A stretch of DNA of 64,000 nt from Corynebacterium jeddahense (GTDB lineage Bacteria > Actinomycetota > Actinomycetes > Mycobacteriales > Mycobacteriaceae), in the NCBI RefSeq assembly GCF_028609865.1, contig NZ_CP063194.1:558001-622000 (forward strand), given 5' to 3'. A program made the translations under genes and the position numbers. Each line of letters begins with the position of its first letter. The first letter of the stretch is position 1. The notes under the pieces were generated by a model, which was given only the letters and a program-made list of their open reading frames with translations, was not told where the DNA came from and made no database searches. Shown here in pieces: positions 15,256 through 23,814 of the stretch.

Positions 15256-16884
15256 CTAGAGGAAGATCGACGAGCCCGGTCCGAGCGGCAGGTCGAACTG
15301 GTACCAGACGAACAGCAGCGCGAGCCAGAACAGCCAGAACGGCACGGTGAACACGATAAGTCGGGACATCAGCGTGCCGACGCCGGCCTTCGGCTCGTAA
15401 CGCCGAAGCTGGGAGAGGACGACGATGATGTACGGGTTGAGCGGGGTGATGATCTGGGTGGCGGAGTCGCCTACGCGGTAGGCGGCCTGCACGAAGGCGG
15501 GGTCGAAGCCGAGCAGGGCGAACATCGGTACGAAGACGGAAGCCATGAGCGTCCACAGCGCCGACCCGGAGATGATGAGCAGGTTGAGGCAGCTCGCGAG
15601 GACGACGAAGGCGACGATCGCGCCGAACCCGGAGATGCCCGCGCTCTCGAGCGCCTGCGCGCCCTTCACCGCGGTGAAGGTGCCGATGCCGGACCAGTTG
15701 AACAGCGCGATGAACTGGCCAAGGATGAACGCCAGGATGAGAAAGCCGATCATGTCCTTCATCGCCTCGCCCATCATGTCGGTCATGTCGGTGACGCTCT
15801 TCACGGTGCCGGCGGCCGCGCCATACGCCAGGCCCATGACGACGAAATACATCACCACGAGGAAGACGGAGGACTCCATGAGCGGGGAGTCGGGCAGGAA
15901 GCCGCCGTCCTCGTTGCGCCACGGCGAGTTGGGGACGAGCACCGCCACGACCGTGATGATGGTGAGCACGAGCGTGGCCCACAGGGTGGCGCGCAGGCCA
16001 CGCCGCTCGTTGGGGGCGAGTTCGGCGGAGATCTCGTTGCCGTCGCGGTCGCGGCTCATGCCGTCGTCGCCCTCGACCATCGCGTCGGGCACGCCGAGCT
16101 TGCGCAGGCGCGGCTCGAGGATCTTGTCGATGATGAAGCCGGCGAGGAAGCCGAGGATGCTCGCCGAGGCGAGGTTGAACCAGTAGTTGGACACCACCGT
16201 GACCTCGTTGGTCTCGATGCCCGGCAGCGACTCCATGACGGAATTGGTGATGCCGGCGAACAGGGCGTCGAGGGAGCCGGGCAGGAGAGAGGTGGCGTAG
16301 CCGGCGCCGACGGACGCGAAGCCGCCGAGCAGCCCGGCGACGGGGTGGCGCCCGGCGGCCTGGAATACCATCGCGGCGAGCGGCGGGATGACAATGAAGG
16401 CGGGGTCCGCGATGAGCGAGGCGGACACCCCGATGATGCCCACGGCGTAGGGCAGGACCACTGTGTTTGCGGAGCCGAACAGGCTGCGGATGAGCGCCGA
16501 GAGCATCCCCGAACGCTCCGCGATGCCGACGGCGAGGATGATGGGCAAAACGTACGCGAGCGGCGGGAAGCCGACGTAGTTCTCGCCGATGTTGACGGTG
16601 AACCAGGCGAGGCCCTCCTTGGTGAACAGGCCCTTGATCTGGCGGATGTCGTCGCTGCCCGGGACCTGCACCTCGGCGCCGGCCCAGGCCATGGCGGTGG
16701 AGATGATGCCGGTGATGAGGAACAGCAGGAGGAAGAGCGTGAACGGCTCGGGGAGCGCGTTGCCGACCTTCTCGATGCCGGCGAGAACCTTGTCGGTGGC
16801 GCTTGCCCGCCGTGGCGGGTCGGTGTCCGAGGGCTGGGTGGGCGTGGTGCTGGTGGGCGTGGTTGGTTCTGTCGCGTCAGTCAT
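15256..16884 (-). CDS. AbgT-family transporter
   Basis: A 542-residue polytopic membrane protein of the AbgT family (p-aminobenzoyl-glutamate uptake in E. coli, sulfonamide efflux in MtrF/YdaH). The first 35 residues are Thr/Pro-rich and cytoplasmic; at least eleven hydrophobic segments follow. Family motifs include PLAYVLPIILAVGIAERSGM, ADPAFIVIPPLAAMVF and the C-terminal GDSATQIITPLNPYIIVVL. The substrate cannot be told from sequence. It lies between the TIGR03089 gene and lcpA on the same strand, with its own upstream gap of 93 bp. Confidence 0.9.
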   Translation of the reverse strand: MTDATEPTTPTSTTPTQPSDTDPPRRASATDKVLAGIEKVGNALPEPFTLFLLLFLITGIISTAMAWAGAEVQVPGSDDIRQIKGLFTKEGLAWFTVNIGENYVGFPPLAYVLPIILAVGIAERSGMLSALIRSLFGSANTVVLPYAVGIIGVSASLIADPAFIVIPPLAAMVFQAAGRHPVAGLLGGFASVGAGYATSLLPGSLDALFAGITNSVMESLPGIETNEVTVVSNYWFNLASASILGFLAGFIIDKILEPRLRKLGVPDAMVEGDDGMSRDRDGNEISAELAPNERRGLRATLWATLVLTIITVVAVLVPNSPWRNEDGGFLPDSPLMESSVFLVVMYFVVMGLAYGAAAGTVKSVTDMTDMMGEAMKDMIGFLILAFILGQFIALFNWSGIGTFTAVKGAQALESAGISGFGAIVAFVVLASCLNLLIISGSALWTLMASVFVPMFALLGFDPAFVQAAYRVGDSATQIITPLNPYIIVVLSQLRRYEPKAGVGTLMSRLIVFTVPFWLFWLALLFVWYQFDLPLGPGSSIFL

Positions 16885-16944
16885 GCACTCAGGTTCTACC
16901 GCAAGAATGCATAACTTTGGTCTAATTGCGTAAAATAACCGAGT

Positions 16945-16967
16945 TTCCTGGAGTTTTATTCCAGGAA
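16945..16967 (-). terminator. AT-rich hairpin between lcpA and the AbgT gene
   Basis: TTCCTGGA at 16945-16952 mirrors TCCAGGAA at 16960-16967 with a 7-nt spacer, just past the lcpA stop. No T tract follows directly. It could instead be an operator in front of the transporter gene, whose start is 61 bases away. Confidence 0.45.
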
Positions 16968-16977
16968 TATGTGAATG

Positions 16978-18558
16978 TTAATTCACGCAGCGCGGGCTGT
17001 CGCTGTCCGCGGTGAGCTCCGGGGCGGGTTCCGCCGCGCCGAAGTCGTCGCCCGGCGTGCCCACCGGCGCGTCCTGCTCCGCCTCCTCCGCGGACATCGC
17101 CCCCGGCCCGGAGTACCCGTCCGCGATCACCGCGATGACGGCGCCCGGCTCGAGCGTCGCGTTCACGGTCACCGGCACGCCGCCGAGCACCCGCGCCAGC
17201 TCCAGCGCCGCCGGGTCGTTCGCGTCGGCGGCCACGACCTGGGTCTCGCTGTAGACCCCCTCCATCGCGTTGGACACGCTGGAGACGGTGATGCCCTGCT
17301 CCTTGAGGGCGTCGGCGACGCGCCCCGCCTGGCCGACCGTGGAGCCGGCGTTGAGCACGCTCACATCGGCGTGGGCAAAGGCGGCGGCGTTCGCGGCGGT
17401 CGTCGCGACCGTGCTGCTCTCCGTCTCCTTCTTCTCCGGCTCGACCGTCTTGGCCATGAAGTCCTGCACCTGGGAGACGTCGACGGTGACGATGGACTCG
17501 CCGTAGTCGCCGGTGCCGTTCACGGAGGTCACCGGGATGGTGGTGAAGGTGACGTTATCGCCGGCCAGGCCCGAGAGCTGCTGGGCGAAGCGGACCACGT
17601 CCCACCCCTTGTCCAGCGTCACGGAGCGCTCCGCCGCGTTGGACAGCTCCCGCAGCTTGGCGGGGTTGGTGAGCGTGCCGGTGGAGAGCACGCTGCTCAC
17701 CAGCGACGCCATGTAGGCCTGCTGGCGGACGATGCGGTCGAGGTCGCCGCGGGGCAGGTCGTGGCGCTGGCGCACGAAGGAGAGGGCCTGCGCGCCGTCG
17801 AGCGTCTGCACGCCCGCGGGGAAGTGGGCGCCGGAGAGCGGCTCGTCCACGGGGTTGTTGAGGCAGACTCGGACGCCACCGACGGCGTCGGTAAGCAGCA
17901 CGAAGCCCAAGAGGCCAACCTGCGCGTAGTGGTCCACCTCCACGCCGGTGAGGCTCGCGACCGCGTCGATGAGGCCCTCCTGACCCGCGCGGGCGACCTG
18001 CTGCTCGAGCTCTGGGCCCTCGCTCATCCCGTGCTTTTCCACGAGCTCCTCGCGCTTGTCAGCGGCGTACGCGCCGTAGACGCCGTTGATCTTGATGTTG
18101 CCGTACTTCGAGTTGTGGATGTACGTGTCGCGCGGGATGGACACCGCCGTTGCCTTCGACCCGTCCTCCGGGATGCGCACGACCATGATGGTGTCGGTGT
18201 TTACCTCGCCGTCCGCGACGCCGGCGTTGAGGCGGCGCAGCTCGTCTTCGGACAGCGGGTTACCCTGCGCGTCGGTACGCGAATCCGAGCCGACGAGGAG
18301 GATGTCCATCGCCCCGTCGAGGGAGGTGTCGCTCTTCTTGCCCTTCGACTTGCTCTGCGTGTTCACGTTGAGCTCCGAGGCGCTGAGCTGGCTGCCCAGG
18401 CGGCCGACCGTGAAGTAGCCCACGCCGGAGAGCGTGAGCGCGGCGGCGGACAACAGCGCGAGGACCCCTTTGACCACGGGGTGGCCGGCCTGGGACACGT
18501 CCCTCGCGCGCGAGGGGGCGGCCTGGATGTCGCGGGCGCGACGGTTGGGGTCAGTCAC
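16978..18558 (-). CDS. lcpA: LytR-CpsA-Psr family wall-polymer ligase
   Basis: A 526-residue envelope enzyme. LcpA of C. glutamicum attaches arabinogalactan to peptidoglycan. Order: cytoplasmic basic segment, transmembrane helix (GVLALLSAAALTLSGVGYFTVG, read as two halves, near 35-55), LCP catalytic domain with LLVGSDSRTDA, SIPRDTYIH, GGVRVCLNNPVDEP and LSFVRQRHDLPRGDLDRIVRQQ (two parts), and a LytR_C domain near 390-480 (ADVSVLNAGSTVGQAGRVADAL). The GTG at 18558 is preceded by TATACT ending seven bases upstream. It is divergent from wbbL, as in C. glutamicum. Confidence 0.93.
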   Translation of the reverse strand: MTDPNRRARDIQAAPSRARDVSQAGHPVVKGVLALLSAAALTLSGVGYFTVGRLGSQLSASELNVNTQSKSKGKKSDTSLDGAMDILLVGSDSRTDAQGNPLSEDELRRLNAGVADGEVNTDTIMVVRIPEDGSKATAVSIPRDTYIHNSKYGNIKINGVYGAYAADKREELVEKHGMSEGPELEQQVARAGQEGLIDAVASLTGVEVDHYAQVGLLGFVLLTDAVGGVRVCLNNPVDEPLSGAHFPAGVQTLDGAQALSFVRQRHDLPRGDLDRIVRQQAYMASLVSSVLSTGTLTNPAKLRELSNAAERSVTLDKGWDVVRFAQQLSGLAGDNVTFTTIPVTSVNGTGDYGESIVTVDVSQVQDFMAKTVEPEKKETESSTVATTAANAAAFAHADVSVLNAGSTVGQAGRVADALKEQGITVSSVSNAMEGVYSETQVVAADANDPAALELARVLGGVPVTVNATLEPGAVIAVIADGYSGPGAMSAEEAEQDAPVGTPGDDFGAAEPAPELTADSDSPRCVN

Positions 18559-18565
18559 GCCGGGA

Positions 18566-18571
18566 AGTATA
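18566..18571 (-). promoter_or_regulatory. -10 element of lcpA (leaderless)
   Basis: TATACT on the minus strand ends seven bases before the GTG at 18558, with no Shine-Dalgarno in between. Confidence 0.55.
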
Positions 18572-18627
18572 CGACATGCCCCCGCCGGGAAAAGCGTCGT
18601 GCGCGGGAACGCGGGGGGTGGGTAGGT

Positions 18628-19593
18628 ATGCTTTCTCCCATTGTGAAACGACAGGTACGAGACTCGGTTAATGATGCGCCGCTCGCGGTGATTACGGTGA
18701 CGTATTCGCCCGGCGGGCATCTGCGCCACCTCATCGCCTCGCTCGCAGGGGCGACGCGCAACCCGTACACGCTGGTCTGCGCGGATAACGGCTCGACCGA
18801 CGGGGCCCCGCAGCGCGCGGCCGCCGAGCACGACTTCGTCGAGGTGCTGCCCACCGGCGGCAACATCGGCTACGGCGCGGCCATCAATGCCGCGGTGGGG
18901 GCGCTTCGCGGGCGTCGAGACGCGGGGGCCATCAACCCCGACTACTTCCTCATCGTCAACCCCGACGTCGAGTTCGCGCCGGGCAGTATCGATGAGCTGG
19001 TGCGCTGCATCGAGGTGAGCCCGCACGTGGGCGCCGCCGGCCCGCGCATCGAGGAGGCCGACGGTTCGGCCTACCCGAGCGCGCGCGAGGTGCCGGGCCT
19101 GACCACCGGCATCGGCCACGCCCTGCTGTACGACCTCTGGCCGGGCAACCCGTTCTCGCGCGCCTACCAGGCGAACGCGAACATGCACGTCCAGCGCACG
19201 GCGGGGTGGCTCTCCGGGGCGTGCCTGCTCGTGCGGTGGGAGGCGTTCGACGCGATCGGCGGCTTCGACGAGCGCTACTTCATGTACCTCGAGGACATCG
19301 ACTTCGGGGATCGGCTCACGCGCGCGGGGTGGGACAACCTGTACTGCCCGTCGTCGGTGATCCTGCACGACCAGGGTCACGTGGCGGATAAGCACCGGCG
19401 GGTGACCGTGCCGGCGCACCACGCCTCGGCGTACCGCTTCCAGCGCGACAGGCACCCGCACGCGTGGCAAGCTCCGCTCCGGCTCGCGCTGTGGCTCGGC
19501 CTGCGCGTGCGCGGGGCGCTCCAGCTCGGCTTCCGCCCGCGGCTGGTGAAGTCCAAGGCGCTGGCGGACCAAACGACAACGAAGGACGAATAG
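18628..19593 (+). CDS. wbbL: Rhamnosyltransferase WbbL-like (GT2)
   Basis: A 321-residue family 2 glycosyltransferase. WbbL adds rhamnose to decaprenyl-PP-GlcNAc to make the linker between peptidoglycan and arabinogalactan. It has AVITVTYSPGG, the nucleotide-sugar loop ADNGSTDGAPQ, the metal-binding IVNPDVEFAPG and the C-terminal GGFDERYFMYLEDIDFGDRL. The ATG at 18628 has a purine-rich G tract upstream; the in-frame GTG at 18643 is also possible. manC starts directly at its stop, so the pair is an operon. Confidence 0.88.
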   Translation: MLSPIVKRQVRDSVNDAPLAVITVTYSPGGHLRHLIASLAGATRNPYTLVCADNGSTDGAPQRAAAEHDFVEVLPTGGNIGYGAAINAAVGALRGRRDAGAINPDYFLIVNPDVEFAPGSIDELVRCIEVSPHVGAAGPRIEEADGSAYPSAREVPGLTTGIGHALLYDLWPGNPFSRAYQANANMHVQRTAGWLSGACLLVRWEAFDAIGGFDERYFMYLEDIDFGDRLTRAGWDNLYCPSSVILHDQGHVADKHRRVTVPAHHASAYRFQRDRHPHAWQAPLRLALWLGLRVRGALQLGFRPRLVKSKALADQTTTKDE

Positions 19594-20706
19594 ATGGCAC
19601 ACACGGACCCCATTGGCAACGGCGGTAACGCGCCGATCGCAGACATGGACGCGGTGATTCTCGTCGGCGGGCGCGGCACGCGCCTGCGGCCGCTCACGGT
19701 GTCGACGCCGAAGCCGATGCTGCCCACCGCGGGCTACCCCTTCCTGGCGCACCTGCTGGCGCGCATCCGCGAGGCGGGCATGCGCCACGTCGTGCTGGGC
19801 ACCTCCTACAAGGCGGAGGTGTTCGAGGAGTACTTCGGCGACGGCGCGGAGTGGGGCCTGGAGATCGAGTACGTCGTGGAGGAGGAGGCCCTAGGCACCG
19901 GCGGCGGCATCCGCAACGTCTACGACAAGCTGCGCCACGACAATGTCATGGTGTTCAACGGCGACGTGCTCTCCGGTGCGGACCTTTCCGCGATCGCCGC
20001 GACACACGTGGGCAAGGACGCAGACGTGACGCTGCACCTCGTGCGCGTGCCGGACCCGCGCGCGTTCGGCTCGGTGCCCACGGACGAGGACGGCAACGTC
20101 TTGGCCTTCCTGGAGAAGACGGAGGATCCGCCGACCGACCAGATCAACGCGGGCTGCTACGTGTTCAAGCGCTCCGTGATCGAGCAGATCCCGGCAGGGC
20201 GCGTGGTGTCGGTGGAGCGCGAGACGTTCCCCGGCCTGCTCGCTTCCGGGGCGAAGGTCGTTGGCCACGTCGACTCGTCGTACTGGCGCGACATGGGTCG
20301 CCCGGCCGACTTCGTGCAGGGCTCCTCGGACGTCGTGCGCGGCATCGCGTACTCGCCGCTACTCGAGGGCCGCACGGGCGAGTCGCTTGTCGACGCCTCC
20401 GCCGGCGTCGCCCACGGCGTCATCCTCATGGGCGGCACGACGGTGGGCCGCGGGTGCGAGATCGGCGCAGGCTCGCGTGTCGACGACTCCGTGATCTTCG
20501 ACGGGGCAACCATCGAGCCGGGCGCGATGGTGCGCAACTCGATCATCGCCGCCGGCGCGCGCATCGGCGCGAACGCGCGGATCACGGACTGCGTGATCGG
20601 CGAGGGCGCCACGGTCGGGGCCCGCTGCGAGCTGCTCGGGGGCATGCGCGTGTGGCCGGGCGTGGAGATCCCGGATTCGGGAGTGCGTTTCTCCTCCGAC
20701 GCGTAA
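19594..20706 (+). CDS. manC: Mannose-1-phosphate guanylyltransferase
   Basis: A 370-residue sugar nucleotidyltransferase that makes GDP-mannose from GTP and mannose-1-phosphate for PIMs, lipoglycans and glycoproteins. It has ILVGGRGTRLRPLT near residue 21, STPKPMLPTAGYPFL, FNGDVLSGADLS and INAGCYVF, and a C-terminal left-handed beta-helix (GVILMGGTTVGRGCEIGAGS). It is comparable to Rv3264c. Its start abuts the wbbL stop, with AAGGA shortly upstream. GDP-mannose synthesis is completed by the pmmA and manA genes 2-4 kb downstream. Confidence 0.9.
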   Translation: MAHTDPIGNGGNAPIADMDAVILVGGRGTRLRPLTVSTPKPMLPTAGYPFLAHLLARIREAGMRHVVLGTSYKAEVFEEYFGDGAEWGLEIEYVVEEEALGTGGGIRNVYDKLRHDNVMVFNGDVLSGADLSAIAATHVGKDADVTLHLVRVPDPRAFGSVPTDEDGNVLAFLEKTEDPPTDQINAGCYVFKRSVIEQIPAGRVVSVERETFPGLLASGAKVVGHVDSSYWRDMGRPADFVQGSSDVVRGIAYSPLLEGRTGESLVDASAGVAHGVILMGGTTVGRGCEIGAGSRVDDSVIFDGATIEPGAMVRNSIIAAGARIGANARITDCVIGEGATVGARCELLGGMRVWPGVEIPDSGVRFSSDA

Positions 20707-20719
20707 CCGACACGCCGAA

Positions 20720-20748
20720 CGCGGCGAAATAGTTCCTTTTTCGCCGCG
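20720..20748 (+). terminator. Hairpin after manC
   Basis: CGCGGCGAAA at 20720-20729 pairs with TTTCGCCGCG at 20739-20748, 14 bases past the stop codon. The loop is T-rich but no T tract follows the stem. Confidence 0.6.
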
Positions 20749-20869
20749 GACCCCTATATGTAGTACCCCCACTGTTCACCCCCGAACCTGGCGGGCTGTG
20801 ACTCGTGTGACTGGTGTGGCGAATGACGTGGCTCTTGTGCGCGCGAGCGCGGGAAGCCCCGGATTCTGG

Positions 20870-20899
20870 TTGCGACTATTTAGTGTCCCGGTGTCTAAT
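20870..20899 (+). promoter_or_regulatory. Candidate promoter of whcD
   Basis: TTGCGA at 20870-20875 and TCTAAT at 20894-20899 are 18 bases apart, placing the transcript start about 65 bases before whcD. The spacing is acceptable; the hexamers are only fair matches. Confidence 0.4.
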
Positions 20900-20973
20900 C
20901 ACAGCAGTGTCATGCGCGGCATCTGAGGCCGCCTGAGGGACGACATGGAAGAGCAACGAAGGAAGGTACGGGC

Positions 20974-21270
20974 GTGGAAAACCAGGCTGACGCCATCCTC
21001 CGCGGCGCCGCCGCGGGGGGCATGACCCTCGACGAGTTGTTTGGTGCCGTCGAGCAGGAGTGGCAGGACCAGGCGCTGTGCGCCCAGACCGACCCCGAGG
21101 CGTTCTTCCCCGAAAAGGGCGGCTCCACCCGAGAGGCGAAGCGCATCTGCAAGGCGTGCGCCGTGCGCGACGAGTGCCTCGAGTACGCGCTCGAGCACGA
21201 CGAGCGCTTCGGCATCTGGGGCGGGCTGTCCGACCGCGAACGCCGCCGCCTGAAAAAGCAGATCGGCTAG
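20974..21270 (+). CDS. whcD: WhiB-family regulator, WhiB2/WhcD type
   Basis: A 98-residue iron-sulfur transcription factor. WhcD/WhiB2 proteins act with WhiA in control of cell division in actinobacteria. Cluster cysteines are C36, C59, C62 and C68; the G-I-W-G-G turn is at 80-84 and the basic DNA-binding tail RERRRLKKQIG ends the protein. The GTG at 20974 has GGAAGG at 20961-20966. Its place between manC and pmmA is the C. glutamicum arrangement. The 267-bp leader region before it holds the manC terminator and a candidate promoter. Confidence 0.93.
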   Translation: MENQADAILRGAAAGGMTLDELFGAVEQEWQDQALCAQTDPEAFFPEKGGSTREAKRICKACAVRDECLEYALEHDERFGIWGGLSDRERRRLKKQIG

Positions 21271-21298
21271 CGGGTCTAACCGGGGGTCTAACGGGGGA

Positions 21299-21796
21299 CT
21301 ACCAGGGGAAATCGGGGTCGATCGTCCGCGCGTCCAAGTTGAGGTAATTCGCCACTAGGGCGGTGAGGACCCAGGTCACGAGCTCGGAGCGCTCCTCCGT
21401 CGTCGCGGCGCGCTGCTCGATGGGCATGCGGAAGACGACGAAGCGCGCGCGGGTGGGGTTGCCCCGCCGATCCACGCCGGCCTGCAGCACGCGGCCCAGC
21501 GGCACGGGCCCGTCGGCGATGATCTCGTCCGGAAAGACGGTCATGTCTGGGCTGAGCCGCATCCGGGGGATGGTGTCCACAGCGAGGTCCACGCCGGCGA
21601 GTTCGCGAAAGTAGGCGTTGTGCAATGGCGCGTACGCGTCGATGACGAGCTGGTCGAAGTGCGCGGAACGCGTCGTATAGCGCGGCACGCCGACCGGCAG
21701 GAGCGGGCCCCGCGCGCCGCGCCCGTGGCGGTTGCGCGCGGGGTGGGTGTGCAGCGGGCTGGAGGGGTCGCCGTGCGGCACTCGCGTGGAACTCAT
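21299..21796 (-). CDS. Rv3259-like 'metallopeptidase family' protein
   Basis: A 165-residue actinobacterial conserved protein similar to Rv3259, often labelled a zincin-like metallopeptidase. Matching regions are RGPLLPVGVPRYTTRSAHFD, VDTIPRMRLSPD, IIADGPVPLGRVLQAGVD and RARFVVFRMPIEQRA. No HExxH motif is present; the expected position reads ELVTWVLTALVANYL, so peptidase activity is doubtful. TAGCAT (minus strand, 21805-21810) ends eight bases before the ATG at 21796. It converges on whcD. Confidence 0.8.
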   Translation of the reverse strand: MSSTRVPHGDPSSPLHTHPARNRHGRGARGPLLPVGVPRYTTRSAHFDQLVIDAYAPLHNAYFRELAGVDLAVDTIPRMRLSPDMTVFPDEIIADGPVPLGRVLQAGVDRRGNPTRARFVVFRMPIEQRAATTEERSELVTWVLTALVANYLNLDARTIDPDFPW

Positions 21797-21889
21797 GGAG
21801 CACAATGCTAGGGGTCCGCGGCGCGCGCGGCGGCGGGGCGCGCCGCGTTGCGGCGCGGAATTCTCAATGTCGGGTTTAGACTTGGCGCC

Positions 21890-22396
21890 GTGAATGTCTA
21901 CCGTCGCTGCTGCCGTCCCGGGTGTGGCAGGCCTGCCGTCGCCACGCTGATCTACGCGTACGCCGACTCCACGGCCGTCATCGGCCCGCTCGCGCCGACG
22001 CCCGACCCCCACGCCTGGGACCTCTGCGAGCGCCACTCCGCCCACATCACCGCGCCGGTGGGCTGGGAGATGGTGCGCGTCGAGCACGTGGAGCTCGACC
22101 CGGACGACGACGCCGAGGACGAGACCAACGACATCACCGCGCTCGCTGCCGCGGTGCGCGAGGCCGGGCGCGTGACCACCGGCCTCGTCGAGGGCGGGCA
22201 GGACCCCATCGAGTACAGCGCCGCGCGCGACTTCAACGACCCGGAGACCTCGAACCACCCGGTCCACCGGACCAAGCGCGTGGAGGAGCAGATTGCGGCG
22301 CACAAGGCCGCGCGGCGCTCCCACCTGCGGGTCGTGCCGGATCCGAACAACACCCACGCCGGCGGCGAGAGCGGGGCGAACCCCGGGGACGACTAG
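21890..22396 (+). CDS. DUF3499 protein with N-terminal cysteine cluster
   Basis: A 168-residue conserved protein like Rv3258c (DUF3499). The N-terminal half has CCRPGCGRP and CERHSAHITAPVGWEM, a likely metal-binding knuckle; the rest is acidic then basic and probably flexible. The function is unknown. The start at GTG 21890 is supported by TAGACT (21877-21882) seven bases upstream and no Shine-Dalgarno. It is divergent from the Rv3259-like gene and leads into pmmA, the same order as in mycobacteria. Confidence 0.85.
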   Translation: MNVYRRCCRPGCGRPAVATLIYAYADSTAVIGPLAPTPDPHAWDLCERHSAHITAPVGWEMVRVEHVELDPDDDAEDETNDITALAAAVREAGRVTTGLVEGGQDPIEYSAARDFNDPETSNHPVHRTKRVEEQIAAHKAARRSHLRVVPDPNNTHAGGESGANPGDD

Positions 22397-22432
22397 CGCG
22401 CCCCGGCGCAGGCCCGCGATAAGATGTCGCGC

Positions 22433-23803
22433 ATGGCTATCGAGCACACGAGTGAAACGCTGAAGAACGTCATCAAGGCGTACGACGTCCGCGGCGTCGT
22501 CGGCGAGACCATCGACGAGGACTTCGTCCGTACCGCGGGCGCCGCGTTTGCGAACATCCTGCGCGGCGAGGGCGAGATCCGCATCGCGGTGGGCCACGAC
22601 ATGCGCCCCTCCTCGCCGTCGCTGGCCGCGGCGTTCGCGCAGGGCGCGGCCTCGCAGGGCATCGACGTCACCGAGCTCGGGCTGACCTCCACCGACGAGC
22701 TGTACTTCGTCGCCGGCACGAAGCGCTGCGCGGGCGCGATGTTCACCGCCTCCCACAACCCGGCGAAGTACAACGGCATCAAGCTGTGCCGCGCGGGCGC
22801 GAAGCCGGTGTCCACCGACACCGGGCTCGCCGAGGTCGGCCGGATGATTCTCGAGGGCGTGCCGGAATATGACGGCGAGCCTGGGGCCGTCGAGAAGCAC
22901 GATGCCCTCGGCGAGTACGCCCACTACTTGCGCGAACTCGTGCCGGTGCCCACGCGCCGCCCGCTCGTCATCGCGGTGGATGCCGCGAACGGCATGGCCG
23001 GGATGACGGTGCCGGCGGTGCTCGGCGACATGGATATCCGCCCGCTGTACTTCGAGCTCGACGGCACCTTCCCGAACCACGAGGCGAACCCGCTTGACCC
23101 GAAGAACCTCGTCGACCTGCAGCGCTTCACCGTGGAACAGGGCGCCGACATCGGGCTCGCGTTCGACGGGGACGCGGACCGCTGCTTCGTCGTCGACGAG
23201 CAGGGTAACGCCGTCTCGCCGTCCGCGATCACCGCGCTCATCGCCACCCGCACGCTCGCGGAGCACCCGGGGGCGACGATCATCCACAACCTCATCACCT
23301 CGCGTGCCGTGCCCGAGGTCATCGAGGAGTGCGGCGGCACCCCGGTGCGCACGCGCGTGGGCCACTCCTACATCAAGGCGCAGATGGCGGAGCACGACGC
23401 ACTCTTCGGCGGGGAGCACTCCGCGCACTACTATTTCGCCGACTTCTTCAACGCGGACTCCGGCCTGGTGGCGGCCCTGCACGTGCTGGCCGCCCTCGCC
23501 GAGCAGGACGCGCCACTGTCCGAGCTCATGGCGCAGTTCGACCGCTACGCCGCCTCCGGCGAGATCAACAGCGAGGTCGCCGACCAGGCGGCCGCCACCC
23601 AGCGCGTGGTGGACGCGTTCGCGGACCGCGCCGCGTCCGTCGACGAGCTCGACGGCGTGACGGTGCAGCTCAAGGACTCGAAGGCGTGGTTCAACGTCCG
23701 CGCCTCCAACACCGAGCCGCTGCTGCGCCTCAACGCGGAGGCGCCCACGCGCGAAGAGGTCGACGCGCTCACGGACGAGGTGCTCGGCATCATCCGCGCG
23801 TAG
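22433..23803 (+). CDS. pmmA: Phosphomannomutase
   Basis: A 456-residue alpha-D-phosphohexomutase interconverting mannose-6-phosphate and mannose-1-phosphate, between ManA and ManC. It shows KAYDVRGVVGETIDEDF, the catalytic serine loop TASHNPAKYNGIK, the metal loop DGDADRCF, the sugar-binding GGEHSAHYYF and the phosphate loop RASNTEPLLRLN. Called manB in C. glutamicum. TAAGAT (22420-22425) ends seven bases before the ATG at 22433, so the transcript is probably leaderless. Confidence 0.95.
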   Translation: MAIEHTSETLKNVIKAYDVRGVVGETIDEDFVRTAGAAFANILRGEGEIRIAVGHDMRPSSPSLAAAFAQGAASQGIDVTELGLTSTDELYFVAGTKRCAGAMFTASHNPAKYNGIKLCRAGAKPVSTDTGLAEVGRMILEGVPEYDGEPGAVEKHDALGEYAHYLRELVPVPTRRPLVIAVDAANGMAGMTVPAVLGDMDIRPLYFELDGTFPNHEANPLDPKNLVDLQRFTVEQGADIGLAFDGDADRCFVVDEQGNAVSPSAITALIATRTLAEHPGATIIHNLITSRAVPEVIEECGGTPVRTRVGHSYIKAQMAEHDALFGGEHSAHYYFADFFNADSGLVAALHVLAALAEQDAPLSELMAQFDRYAASGEINSEVADQAAATQRVVDAFADRAASVDELDGVTVQLKDSKAWFNVRASNTEPLLRLNAEAPTREEVDALTDEVLGIIRA

Positions 23804-23814
23804 GCTCGCGCGGT

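Noticed and set aside
16978..19788. 936-codon frame fusing antisense wbbL with lcpA
   Set aside because: The first 400 codons are antisense to wbbL; lcpA starts at GTG 18558 with its own -10.
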